Part shown: piece by piece, positions 1-5,583 of the stretch | Layout of the letters: each line of letters starts with the position of its first letter | How positions within the stretch are numbered: the stretch's first letter is position 1 | From: Burkholderiales bacterium | GTDB lineage: Bacteria > Pseudomonadota > Gammaproteobacteria > Burkholderiales > Burkholderiaceae | Assembly: GCA_947371645.1 (NCBI GenBank) | Contig: CANBQJ010000211.1 | Coordinates: 1 to 6,532, forward strand | Reading direction: 5' to 3' | DNA length: 6,532 bases | The notes under the pieces: generated by a model | Seen by the model: the letters and a program-made list of their open reading frames with translations, nothing else | Databases searched by the model: none | What the model was told of the DNA's origin: nothing | Made by a program: the position numbers and the translations under genes

Positions 1-762
1 GAGGTGTACATGGAGAAGTTCCTCCAGCACCCGCGCCACATCGAAATCCAGATCATGGCCGACACGCACAAGAATGCCGTGTGGCTGGGCGAGCGCGACT
101 GCTCCATGCAGCGCCGCCACCAGAAGATCATCGAAGAAGCGCCGGCACCAGGCATCGCCCGCCGCGTCATCGAGAAAGTGGGCGAGCGCTGTGCCGCGGC
201 CTGCAAGAAGATCGGCTACCGCGGCGCCGGCACCTTCGAGTTCCTCTATGAAAACGGTGAGTTCTATTTCATCGAGATGAACACCCGCGTGCAGGTGGAG
301 CACCCCGTCACCGAGATGACCAGCGGCATCGACATCGTGCAGATGCAGATCCGTGTGGCCGCCGGCGAAAAACTGCCCTTCACGCAACGCCAGATCGAGC
401 TGCGCGGCCATGCCATCGAGGTGCGCATCAACGCCGAAGACCCGGTGAAGTTCATCCCCTCGCCGGGCCGCATCACCACCTGGCACCCGCCCGGTGGCCC
501 TGGCGTGCGGGTGGATTCGCACGTCTACACCAACTACTTCGTGCCCCCCAACTACGACTCCATGATCGGCAAGATCATCGTGCACGGCGACACCCGCGAG
601 CAGGCCCTGGCCCGCATGCGCACCGCCTTGTCGGAGACGGTCATCGAAGGCATCCAGACCAACATCCCGCTGCACCGCGAGCTGATGGTCGACGCCAAGT
701 TCGTTGAAGGCGGCACCGACATCCATTACCTCGAGAACTGGATGGCTGCGCGCAAGCGTTGA
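1..762 (+). CDS. accC: Biotin carboxylase subunit of acetyl-CoA carboxylase (C-terminal part, 5' end outside window)
   Basis: Catalyses ATP-dependent carboxylation of biotin on the carrier protein AccB, the first half-reaction of acetyl-CoA carboxylase in fatty-acid synthesis; cytoplasmic. Reading frame 1 is open from the first base and gives 253 residues, matching E. coli AccC from about residue 197 to the end, so roughly the N-terminal 45% lies upstream. Visible active-site residues (window residue, E. coli number in brackets, from memory): His13 (209), Gln37 (233), His40 (236) and Lys42 (238) in [10 protein letters not shown]; Glu80 (276); Glu92 (288), Asn94 (290) and Arg96 (292) in IEMNTR; Glu100 (296); Arg142 (338). 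All are conserved, so the enzyme should be active. The end, [12 protein letters not shown] plus a short basic tail, is normal. The ATG at 10 is an internal methionine, not the start. prmA follows after 17 nt, which suggests cotranscription, probably with accB upstream. Confidence 0.97.
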   Translation, partial: EVYMEKFLQHPRHIEIQIMADTHKNAVWLGERDCSMQRRHQKIIEEAPAPGIARRVIEKVGERCAAACKKIGYRGAGTFEFLYENGEFYFIEMNTRVQVEHPVTEMTSGIDIVQMQIRVAAGEKLPFTQRQIELRGHAIEVRINAEDPVKFIPSPGRITTWHPPGGPGVRVDSHVYTNYFVPPNYDSMIGKIIVHGDTREQALARMRTALSETVIEGIQTNIPLHRELMVDAKFVEGGTDIHYLENWMAARKR

Positions 763-779
763 GCCAGTAGCCCACCGAC

Positions 780-1718
780 ATGCTGTTTGAACTCACCCTG
801 CTGGCCAAAGAGGCCGAAGTCGAAACCTTGAGCGACGCGCTCATGGAGATCGAGGCACTGTCCGTGTCCGTCGAAGACGCCGATGCCGACACCGAACACG
901 AAGAAGCCCTGTGGGGTGAGCCCGGCATGCCCGTGGCCCGCGAAGGCTGGCAGCGGTCCACGCTCAAGAGCCTGTTTCCGACTGAAGCCGAAGCCCTGGA
1001 GGCCGCCACCCTGATCCTGGCGCAGGACTGGGCCGCGGACGTGCATGTGCAGGGCATCCAGCCCGTGGGCGAGCAGGACTGGGTGCGGCTGACGCAGTCG
1101 CAGTTCCAGCCCGTGCCCATCACCGACAGCTTCTACATCGTGCCGACCTGGCACGATGTGCCCGCCGCCGCGAAAACGGTGATGCGCCTGGACCCGGGCC
1201 TGGCCTTTGGCACCGGCACCCACCCGACCACGCGCATGTGCCTGAAGTGGACGGCCCAGAACGCCGCCGCCTTTGCCGGCCAGCCCGTGCTGGACTACGG
1301 TTGCGGCTCGGGCATCCTGGCCATCGGCGCGGCACTGTTTGGCTCCGGTGCCATCGACGCGGTCGACATCGACCCGGCCGCGGTCGACTCGACCAACGCC
1401 AATGCTGAAGCCAACCTGGCCCACCTGAAAGACGCGCAAGGCCGCCTGCCCATCCGCGCAGGCCTGCCAGACCTCGTGGGCGAAGCCCAAGCCGCCTACC
1501 CCCTGGTGCTGGCCAACATCCTGGCCACACCGCTGAAGATGCTGGCACCGCTGCTGGCCGGTCACGTCGCGCCCGGAGGGCACCTGGTGCTGGCCGGCAT
1601 CCTGGCCCGCCAGGAAGACGAACTGAAGGCCGCCTACGCCGAAGTGGGCCTGCAGTTGCAGGTGTCCAACTCGGAAGAAGGCTGGATCCTGATGACGGCG
1701 CGCAAGCCGGCCGCGTGA
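780..1718 (+). CDS. prmA: Ribosomal protein L11 methyltransferase PrmA
   Basis: Uses S-adenosylmethionine to trimethylate amino groups of ribosomal protein L11; cytoplasmic and usually non-essential. The 312-residue product has the family's length and layout: an N-terminal substrate-recognition domain (about 1-100, acidic around 32-43), a linker, then a Rossmann-type methyltransferase domain. Diagnostic stretches are LDPGLAFGTGTHPTT (137-151), the SAM-binding motif LDYGCGSGILAIG (171-183), the acidic ribose-binding strand end DIDP (196-199), and NILATPL (246-252) at the methyl-transfer site. The ATG at 780 is the natural start because MLFELTLLAKEAEVE begins the first strand of the recognition domain. 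No strong Shine-Dalgarno is visible, so translation may be coupled to accC, whose stop is 17 nt upstream. The accC-prmA pairing is common in Burkholderiales. Two GC-rich hairpins begin at the stop codon. Confidence 0.96.
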   Translation: MLFELTLLAKEAEVETLSDALMEIEALSVSVEDADADTEHEEALWGEPGMPVAREGWQRSTLKSLFPTEAEALEAATLILAQDWAADVHVQGIQPVGEQDWVRLTQSQFQPVPITDSFYIVPTWHDVPAAAKTVMRLDPGLAFGTGTHPTTRMCLKWTAQNAAAFAGQPVLDYGCGSGILAIGAALFGSGAIDAVDIDPAAVDSTNANAEANLAHLKDAQGRLPIRAGLPDLVGEAQAAYPLVLANILATPLKMLAPLLAGHVAPGGHLVLAGILARQEDELKAAYAEVGLQLQVSNSEEGWILMTARKPAA

Positions 1719-1754
1719 AGCGCGGCCAGACCCGGGGCCTGAAGGGCGCCCGGG
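1709..1754 (+). terminator. Two stacked GC-rich hairpins at the end of prmA (putative 3' end of the accC-prmA transcript)
   Basis: Hairpin A: GGCCGCG (1709-1715) pairs perfectly with CGCGGCC (1721-1727); the loop TGAAG contains the prmA stop codon. Hairpin B: CCCGGGGCC (1731-1739) pairs with GGC-CCCGGG (1745-1747 and 1749-1754, with G1748 bulged), again around a TGAAG loop (1740-1744). A third, weak 5-bp stem is CCCGG (1769-1773) with CCGGG (1780-1784). No T-run follows any of them, so this is not a canonical intrinsic terminator. The structures may instead protect the 3' end or act with Rho. The pairing is seen in the sequence; the terminator role is inferred. Confidence 0.4.
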
Positions 1755-1806
1755 CGTCGTGAAACCACCCCGGAAATGCCCGGGATGGCACGCGGCTCGT
1801 TAAGGA

Positions 1807-1836
1807 TGAGAATTGTTCATCACGTGAACATTCTCA
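1807..1836. promoter_or_regulatory. Imperfect inverted repeat upstream of the PETase-like gene (operator or 5'-leader hairpin)
   Basis: TGAGAAT (1807-1813) pairs with ATTCTCA (1830-1836), and GTTCA (1815-1819) pairs with TGAAC (1825-1829), around the 5-nt centre TCACG. One extra T (1814) on the left is bulged, giving 12 paired positions. As DNA it is a two-fold symmetric, AT-richer site in GC-rich surroundings, of the size bound by dimeric repressors such as TetR-family proteins. As RNA it would form a hairpin ending 5 nt before the Shine-Dalgarno. No convincing -35/-10 pair was found around it, so the promoter is not placed. No regulator gene is visible in the window. Confidence 0.45.
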
Positions 1837-1841
1837 CCATC

Positions 1842-1846
1842 AGGAG
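1842..1846 (+). promoter_or_regulatory. Ribosome binding site of the PETase-like gene
   Basis: AGGAG lies 6 nt upstream of the ATG at 1853. It is the strongest Shine-Dalgarno in the window and fixes the start codon. The other genes here have weak or no such sites, so this gene looks set up for independent translation. Confidence 0.75.
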
Positions 1847-1852
1847 CCAACC

Positions 1853-2743
1853 ATGACCGCCATCGCCACCCCCACCCGCTTGCTGCGTGGCCTCCTTGCA
1901 GGCCTGGCCTTGTCCGGCCTGACGCTCATGTCCCTGTCCGTGCAAGCTGCCGGCTACGAGAAGGGCCCCGCCCCCACCGTGGCCGCCCTGGAGGCCAAAG
2001 GCCCCTTCGCCACGGCCACCGCCACGCTGGCCGCCGGCGCCGACTTCGGCAGCGGCACCACCGTTTACTACCCCACCGACCGCAGCGTCGGCAGCTTCGG
2101 CCTGCTGGTGCTGTGCCCTGGCTTCGTCAGCACCGCTGGCTTGTACGCCGGCATTGCCCAGCGCATCGCCTCGCACGGCTTCGTGGTCACCGTGGTGTCC
2201 ACCAAGAGCCTGACCGACCAGCCCAAGGCCCGTGGCGCCGAGATGATCTCGGTGTTGAAGGCCGTGCTGGCCCAGAACAAGGTGCAGGGCGTGGCCTACG
2301 CCGGCCAGATCGATGAAACGCGTGTGGCTTTTGGCGGCCACTCGGCCGGCGGCTCGGGCACCTTCTATGCCGCAGCCAGCCAGCCCCAACTCAAGGCCCT
2401 GGTCGGCCTGATGCCCGGTGAGCCTGGCACCAACTTCACGCCCTTTGCCGGCATCCGCATCCCCACGCTGATCCTCACCGGCTCGATCGACGCGCTGGCC
2501 AACAGCTGGGCCGACCCCTACTTCAAGCAGCTGGACCCCACCCTGCCCGCCGCCCACATCGACCTGGCCGGCATCGGCCACCTGTCGCTGTGGACCACCG
2601 CCACCCAGGCCTCGCAAGGCAAGATCGCCAAGTACGTGACCGCCTGGGTCAAGCGCTTCGTCGATGAAGACACCCGCTACACCCCCTTCGTGAAGACGCA
2701 GGCCAGCGACATGTCCTCGTTCGCCACCCATGGCGACTACTGA
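1853..2743 (+). CDS. Secreted PETase/cutinase-like alpha/beta hydrolase (polyesterase family, substrate unknown)
   Basis: A 296-residue esterase-type serine hydrolase, predicted exported. A Sec signal peptide is clear: basic start (Arg9, Arg12), hydrophobic core about 13-30, signal peptidase site VQA|A after residue 32. The mature part tracks Ideonella sakaiensis PETase by eye: GPAPTVAALEA (38-48), TVYYPT (70-75), ASHGFVV (106-112), DQP (122-124), IPTLIL (203-208) and KRFVDEDTRYTPF (267-279). The catalytic triad is Ser164 in GHSAGG (162-167), Asp213 and His243; Phe91 in PGF takes the place of the PETase oxyanion-hole Tyr87. Differences: PETase Trp185 aligns with Gly189, Met161 with Ala165 and Trp159 with His163. 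The only cysteine is Cys88, so neither PETase disulfide can form. Codon use resembles the neighbours. The gene has its own Shine-Dalgarno and is bounded by hairpins. Likely a secreted esterase on polyester-like or lipid ester substrates; PET activity cannot be claimed. Family call is fairly sure, substrate is not. Confidence 0.85.
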   Translation: MTAIATPTRLLRGLLAGLALSGLTLMSLSVQAAGYEKGPAPTVAALEAKGPFATATATLAAGADFGSGTTVYYPTDRSVGSFGLLVLCPGFVSTAGLYAGIAQRIASHGFVVTVVSTKSLTDQPKARGAEMISVLKAVLAQNKVQGVAYAGQIDETRVAFGGHSAGGSGTFYAAASQPQLKALVGLMPGEPGTNFTPFAGIRIPTLILTGSIDALANSWADPYFKQLDPTLPAAHIDLAGIGHLSLWTTATQASQGKIAKYVTAWVKRFVDEDTRYTPFVKTQASDMSSFATHGDY

Positions 2744-2766
2744 TCGGCGCCTGAAAACCTGAGGCC

Positions 2767-2789
2767 CAGGGTGCACCAGTTGCACCCTG
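2767..2789. terminator. Perfect 9-bp hairpin after the PETase-like gene
   Basis: CAGGGTGCA (2767-2775) and TGCACCCTG (2781-2789) are perfect inverted repeats around a 5-nt CCAGT loop, 23 nt after the stop codon. The position and stem fit a transcription end point, but no T-run follows on either strand, so it is not a canonical intrinsic terminator. It could also be an operator-like palindrome for the downstream unit. Confidence 0.45.
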
Positions 2790-2800
2790 CCAACGACGAA

Positions 2801-2820
2801 GCCACCGCAAATCCGGTGGC
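2801..2820. repeat. Second hairpin in the spacer before the zinc-ribbon gene
   Basis: GCCACCG (2801-2807) and CGGTGGC (2814-2820) pair perfectly over 7 bp around the loop CAAATC. It lies 11 nt after the preceding hairpin and ends about 25 bp before the candidate -10 element of the next gene, so it could be a terminator component or a regulator site overlapping the -35 region. Its role is not determined by the sequence. Confidence 0.35.
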
Positions 2821-2844
2821 GCGCCGCAAAACGGGCCCGATCGG

Positions 2845-2853
2845 TGGCATAAA
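2845..2853 (+). promoter_or_regulatory. Candidate extended -10 promoter element for the zinc-ribbon/DUF3426 gene
   Basis: TGG followed by CATAAA (2848-2853) resembles an extended -10 (TGn plus TATAAT-like hexamer) in an otherwise GC-rich spacer. No good -35 is seen. Transcription would begin about 6-7 nt downstream, around 2860, almost at the ATG (2862). Together with the absence of a Shine-Dalgarno, this suggests a leaderless or near-leaderless mRNA. This is inference from one short motif. Confidence 0.3.
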
Positions 2854-2861
2854 CGCGTCTC

Positions 2862-4610
2862 ATGAGCCTGGCCACCCGGTGTACGCATTGCGGAACGATC
2901 TTCAAAGTCGTCGAAGACCAATTGAAGGTCTCCGAAGGCTGGGTGCGCTGCGGCCGCTGCCAGGAAGTCTTCCACGCCCTGCCCACCCTGTTCGACCTGG
3001 ACAAGGACCCACCACCACCGCGCGCCAGCCATGGTGCGGACGGCACCCAGGCCTTGGACCCCCGAGACAACCCGGCCAGCCAGCTGCCATCCGAGTGGCC
3101 GCCCACCCAGCCGCAAAGCCAGATGGGCGAGCTGGACGCCGCCCCCGCCTCCCGCGCCGGCCAGCCGCCTGCGGCCCCTGAGACAGGCCCGCGCATGGGC
3201 CCTCAGCCGGCGCCGCCACAAACCCGGTCGTGGTTGGCCCCGGTGCCCGCCACCACCGAATTCGACCTCGACACCTCGGTGCAGGCCAGCGGGCCACCCG
3301 CCACCGCGGCCGAGGCCTTCATCACGCCGCTCACCCCCTCCACCCCGGGCCTGGACGACATCGAGCTGGACACGGCCGTGCCCTTGACGCGCAAAGCCGC
3401 CCCCCTGCCTGACCACGGCGCCACCTTGGCAGAATCGCCGCTGAGCGAGCCCCTGTCGCTGCGCCTGTCGCCCATGGGCGAGCACCCGGACCAGTCCCTT
3501 GATGACGAGGGGGACGACAGCGAGCCCGCGGACTGGGCCAGCCCCAGCCGCATCGACCGGGTGCCCAGCACCGAAGAATCTGACGCGCTGGACTCTCGCT
3601 ACCTGCTGCCCTCTACACGGCGAGACCGCCCTGCGGCGCGCCGCCCCGCAGATCGGCCCGATTTTGCCGACGCCGAGTTCCCCAACGACTGGCTGCTCGA
3701 AGCGGAAGAAGAGGAACGGGCGGCAAGCGAGGCGGCCGACGCCCAGGCCGCACACGTGGCGGCGCAAGCGGCTGCACGCGAGGCTGGCCGCGCCGCCGCA
3801 CAGGCTGGCGCACGGGCCTTGCCCCAAGCCGCGCCCACCACCCCGCCGCCCGCACACCAGCCGCCCGAAACCCGTGACGACCCGCGTGTGCCCACGACCG
3901 TGCCCTCGCAGTTTCTGGACGAGCTGGAGGGCCTGGGCGCACCCCACCATGCCGCTGCTGGCGAGCCCCTGCTTGAATCCGAACAGGCAGACGCCAGCTC
4001 AAGTGGCAAGGGCAAGCGGCGCAACAAGAAGGCCAAGCCGGCACCAGAAGTCGCCCCCGGCTTCCTCAAGCAAGCCCAGGCCAAGGCACGCTGGCGGCAC
4101 CCGGCCGTGCGCGCCCTGCTGTCGTTCGCGCTGGTGGCCCTGCTGGCCACCTTGGGCCTGCAGGTGGTGCACCAGTTCCGCGACCTCATCGTCGCCCACG
4201 ACCCCACCTTGCGCCCCTACCTGACCGCATGGTGCCAACAGGTGGGCTGCGAGCTGAAGCCTCCCTTGCGCATCGAAGACCTGCAGGTCGACGACCTGAA
4301 GTTCGTGCGCGCCACCTCCGAGGGGCCTGATGCCTACCGCCTCACCGTGATCCTGCACAACAAGGCCCCGGTGAACCTGGCCTGGCCCGACGTCGACCTC
4401 TCGCTCACCGATGTCAACGGTGCCTTGCTCATCCGCCGCGTGTTCTCGCCGCAAGATGCGACCTGGCAGGACAGCGCCGAGACCCAGGTCACGGCCGGCC
4501 AGCGGCCACCTGAGGCGGCACCTGCCCAGCGCAGCACCACCTTGCAGTGGCACATGAAAATCGCGCAGCTTCAACCTGTGGGCTACACCGCAGACATCTT
4601 CTACCCCTGA
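2862..4610 (+). CDS. Zinc-ribbon and DUF3426 domain single-pass membrane protein, function unknown
   Basis: A 582-residue protein of a family widespread in Betaproteobacteria; the molecular role is not known to me. N-terminus: an MJ0042-type zinc ribbon, with Cys7/Cys10 (CTHC) and Cys30/Cys33 (CGRC) as the four expected metal ligands. Residues about 45-400 are low-complexity, rich in Pro, Ala, Asp and Glu, and probably disordered; within this, 278-320 is a charged, Ala-rich stretch likely to be helical. A basic cluster (KGKRRNKKAK, 383-392) precedes one membrane segment at about 416-436. The C-terminal DUF3426 domain (about 437-581) holds Cys458 and Cys463, which could form a disulfide if periplasmic. 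Expected topology: zinc ribbon in the cytoplasm, DUF3426 outside. The start at 2862 is supported by the family-typical MSLATRCTHCGTIFKV opening, not by a Shine-Dalgarno, which is lacking. The kinase gene starts 12 nt after the stop, so the two are probably cotranscribed. Confidence 0.9.
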   Translation: MSLATRCTHCGTIFKVVEDQLKVSEGWVRCGRCQEVFHALPTLFDLDKDPPPPRASHGADGTQALDPRDNPASQLPSEWPPTQPQSQMGELDAAPASRAGQPPAAPETGPRMGPQPAPPQTRSWLAPVPATTEFDLDTSVQASGPPATAAEAFITPLTPSTPGLDDIELDTAVPLTRKAAPLPDHGATLAESPLSEPLSLRLSPMGEHPDQSLDDEGDDSEPADWASPSRIDRVPSTEESDALDSRYLLPSTRRDRPAARRPADRPDFADAEFPNDWLLEAEEEERAASEAADAQAAHVAAQAAAREAGRAAAQAGARALPQAAPTTPPPAHQPPETRDDPRVPTTVPSQFLDELEGLGAPHHAAAGEPLLESEQADASSSGKGKRRNKKAKPAPEVAPGFLKQAQAKARWRHPAVRALLSFALVALLATLGLQVVHQFRDLIVAHDPTLRPYLTAWCQQVGCELKPPLRIEDLQVDDLKFVRATSEGPDAYRLTVILHNKAPVNLAWPDVDLSLTDVNGALLIRRVFSPQDATWQDSAETQVTAGQRPPEAAPAQRSTTLQWHMKIAQLQPVGYTADIFYP

Positions 4611-4622
4611 AAGGCTTTATCC

Positions 4623-5528
4623 ATGTCCGTGCTCATCTGTGGCTCGCTCGCGTTCGACACCATCACCAACTTCCATGGCCGCTTTGCGGAGCAGATCCTG
4701 CCCGAGCAGGTGCACATCCTGAACGTGTCCTTCCTGACGCCCACGCTGCGCAAGGAGTTCGGGGGCTGCGCTGGCAACATCGCCTACAGCCTGCAGCAGC
4801 TGGGTGGGGAGCCCCTGATCATGGCCACCCTGGGCAAAGATGGCCAGCTCTACCGCAATCACCTGGAACAGATGGGTGTGAGCCTGAAGTTCGTGCGCAC
4901 CGTCGAAGACGACTACACCGCCACGGCCATCATCATCACCGACGCCGACAACAACCAGATCACGGCCTTCCACCCCGGCGCCATGGGCCAGGCCCACATC
5001 CAGCGCATCGAGGCCGACGCGTCGATCAAGCTGGCCATCGTGGCGCCCGACGGCCGCGACGCGATGATCCAGCACGCCGAACAGCTGCAGCTGGCCAAGA
5101 TCCCCTTCATCTTCGACCCGGGTCAGGGCCTGCCGATGTTCGACGGCGACGACCTGGAGCGCTTCATCTCGCAAGCCACCTGGGTGGCCGTCAACGACTA
5201 CGAAGCCAAGATGCTGGCCGACCGCACCGGCCGCAGCCTGGCGGACATCTCCAAGGGCCACCTGAAGGGCCTGATCGAGACCCTGGGCGCCGATGGCTGC
5301 AACGTCTACGTGCAAGGTGAAAAGACCCACGTGCCCGGCGTCAAGGCTGCCGCCGTGGTCGACCCCACCGGTTGTGGCGACGCCTTCCGTGGCGGCTTGC
5401 TCCATGGCCTCACTCAGGGCTGGGACCTGGTCAAGAGCGTGGCCCTGGCCAACCGCATTGGCGCCATCAAGATCGCCGCCGCAGGCCCGCAGAACTACAC
5501 GCTGGACCGCGCTGCGCTGGGTGTGTGA
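4623..5528 (+). CDS. PfkB/ribokinase-family kinase, mycobacterial adenosine-kinase type
   Basis: A 301-residue cytoplasmic sugar/nucleoside kinase. The N-terminal substrate part has GSLAFD with Asp12, the GGCAGN glycine motif (47-52, PfkB signature 1 region) and FHPGAM (116-121). NDYE is at 191-194. The C-terminal PfkB signature 2 is DPTGCGDAF (247-255), with Asp253 as the expected catalytic base and the glycines forming the anion hole. From memory it matches Mycobacterium tuberculosis AdoK (Rv2202c) closely along its length, including the GRF-EQ-LPE stretch at 19-28, a SFL segment near 36-38, the GG-AGN motif and the PGAM motif. Adenosine phosphorylation to AMP (purine salvage) is therefore the best guess, but PfkB specificity is hard to read from sequence and another nucleoside or sugar is possible. 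AAAGG (4610-4614), 8 nt before the ATG, is a usable Shine-Dalgarno overlapping the upstream stop. Length is normal and no frameshift is seen. Confidence 0.88.
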   Translation: MSVLICGSLAFDTITNFHGRFAEQILPEQVHILNVSFLTPTLRKEFGGCAGNIAYSLQQLGGEPLIMATLGKDGQLYRNHLEQMGVSLKFVRTVEDDYTATAIIITDADNNQITAFHPGAMGQAHIQRIEADASIKLAIVAPDGRDAMIQHAEQLQLAKIPFIFDPGQGLPMFDGDDLERFISQATWVAVNDYEAKMLADRTGRSLADISKGHLKGLIETLGADGCNVYVQGEKTHVPGVKAAAVVDPTGCGDAFRGGLLHGLTQGWDLVKSVALANRIGAIKIAAAGPQNYTLDRAALGV

Positions 5529-5583
5529 GGCACTCCCCCGCAAGGGTGTAGGCGCCAATGGGCATGTGCTGCGTTGTCAGCCC

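Noticed and set aside
726..1583. Open frame of 285 codons on the - strand over prmA
   Set aside because: Antisense to a complete PrmA with all motifs; no start signal or family resemblance.
1853..2743. Calling this gene a true PETase
   Set aside because: The fold and triad fit, but the tryptophan at PETase position 185 and both disulfides are missing, so only a family-level name is supported.
1820..3196. Long open frame of 458 codons on the - strand, antisense to the hydrolase and the start of the DUF3426 gene
   Set aside because: It crosses two well-supported + strand genes and the spacer between them, and its translation is low-complexity Gly/Ala/Arg-rich with no family motif. This is the usual antisense shadow of GC-rich third codon positions.
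2649..3950. Open frame of 433 codons on the - strand
   Set aside because: Antisense shadow of the Pro/Ala-rich DUF3426 linker; composition is Gly/Arg-rich and no domain is recognisable.
5531..5548. Possible hairpin after the kinase gene (CAC-T-CC with GGGTG)
   Set aside because: Only five pairs with a bulge and no T-run; too weak to call a terminator.
4617..5558. Open frame of 313 codons on the - strand covering the whole kinase gene
   Set aside because: The + strand frame has intact PfkB motifs; the reverse product shows no recognisable family and mirrors the codon bias of the sense gene.
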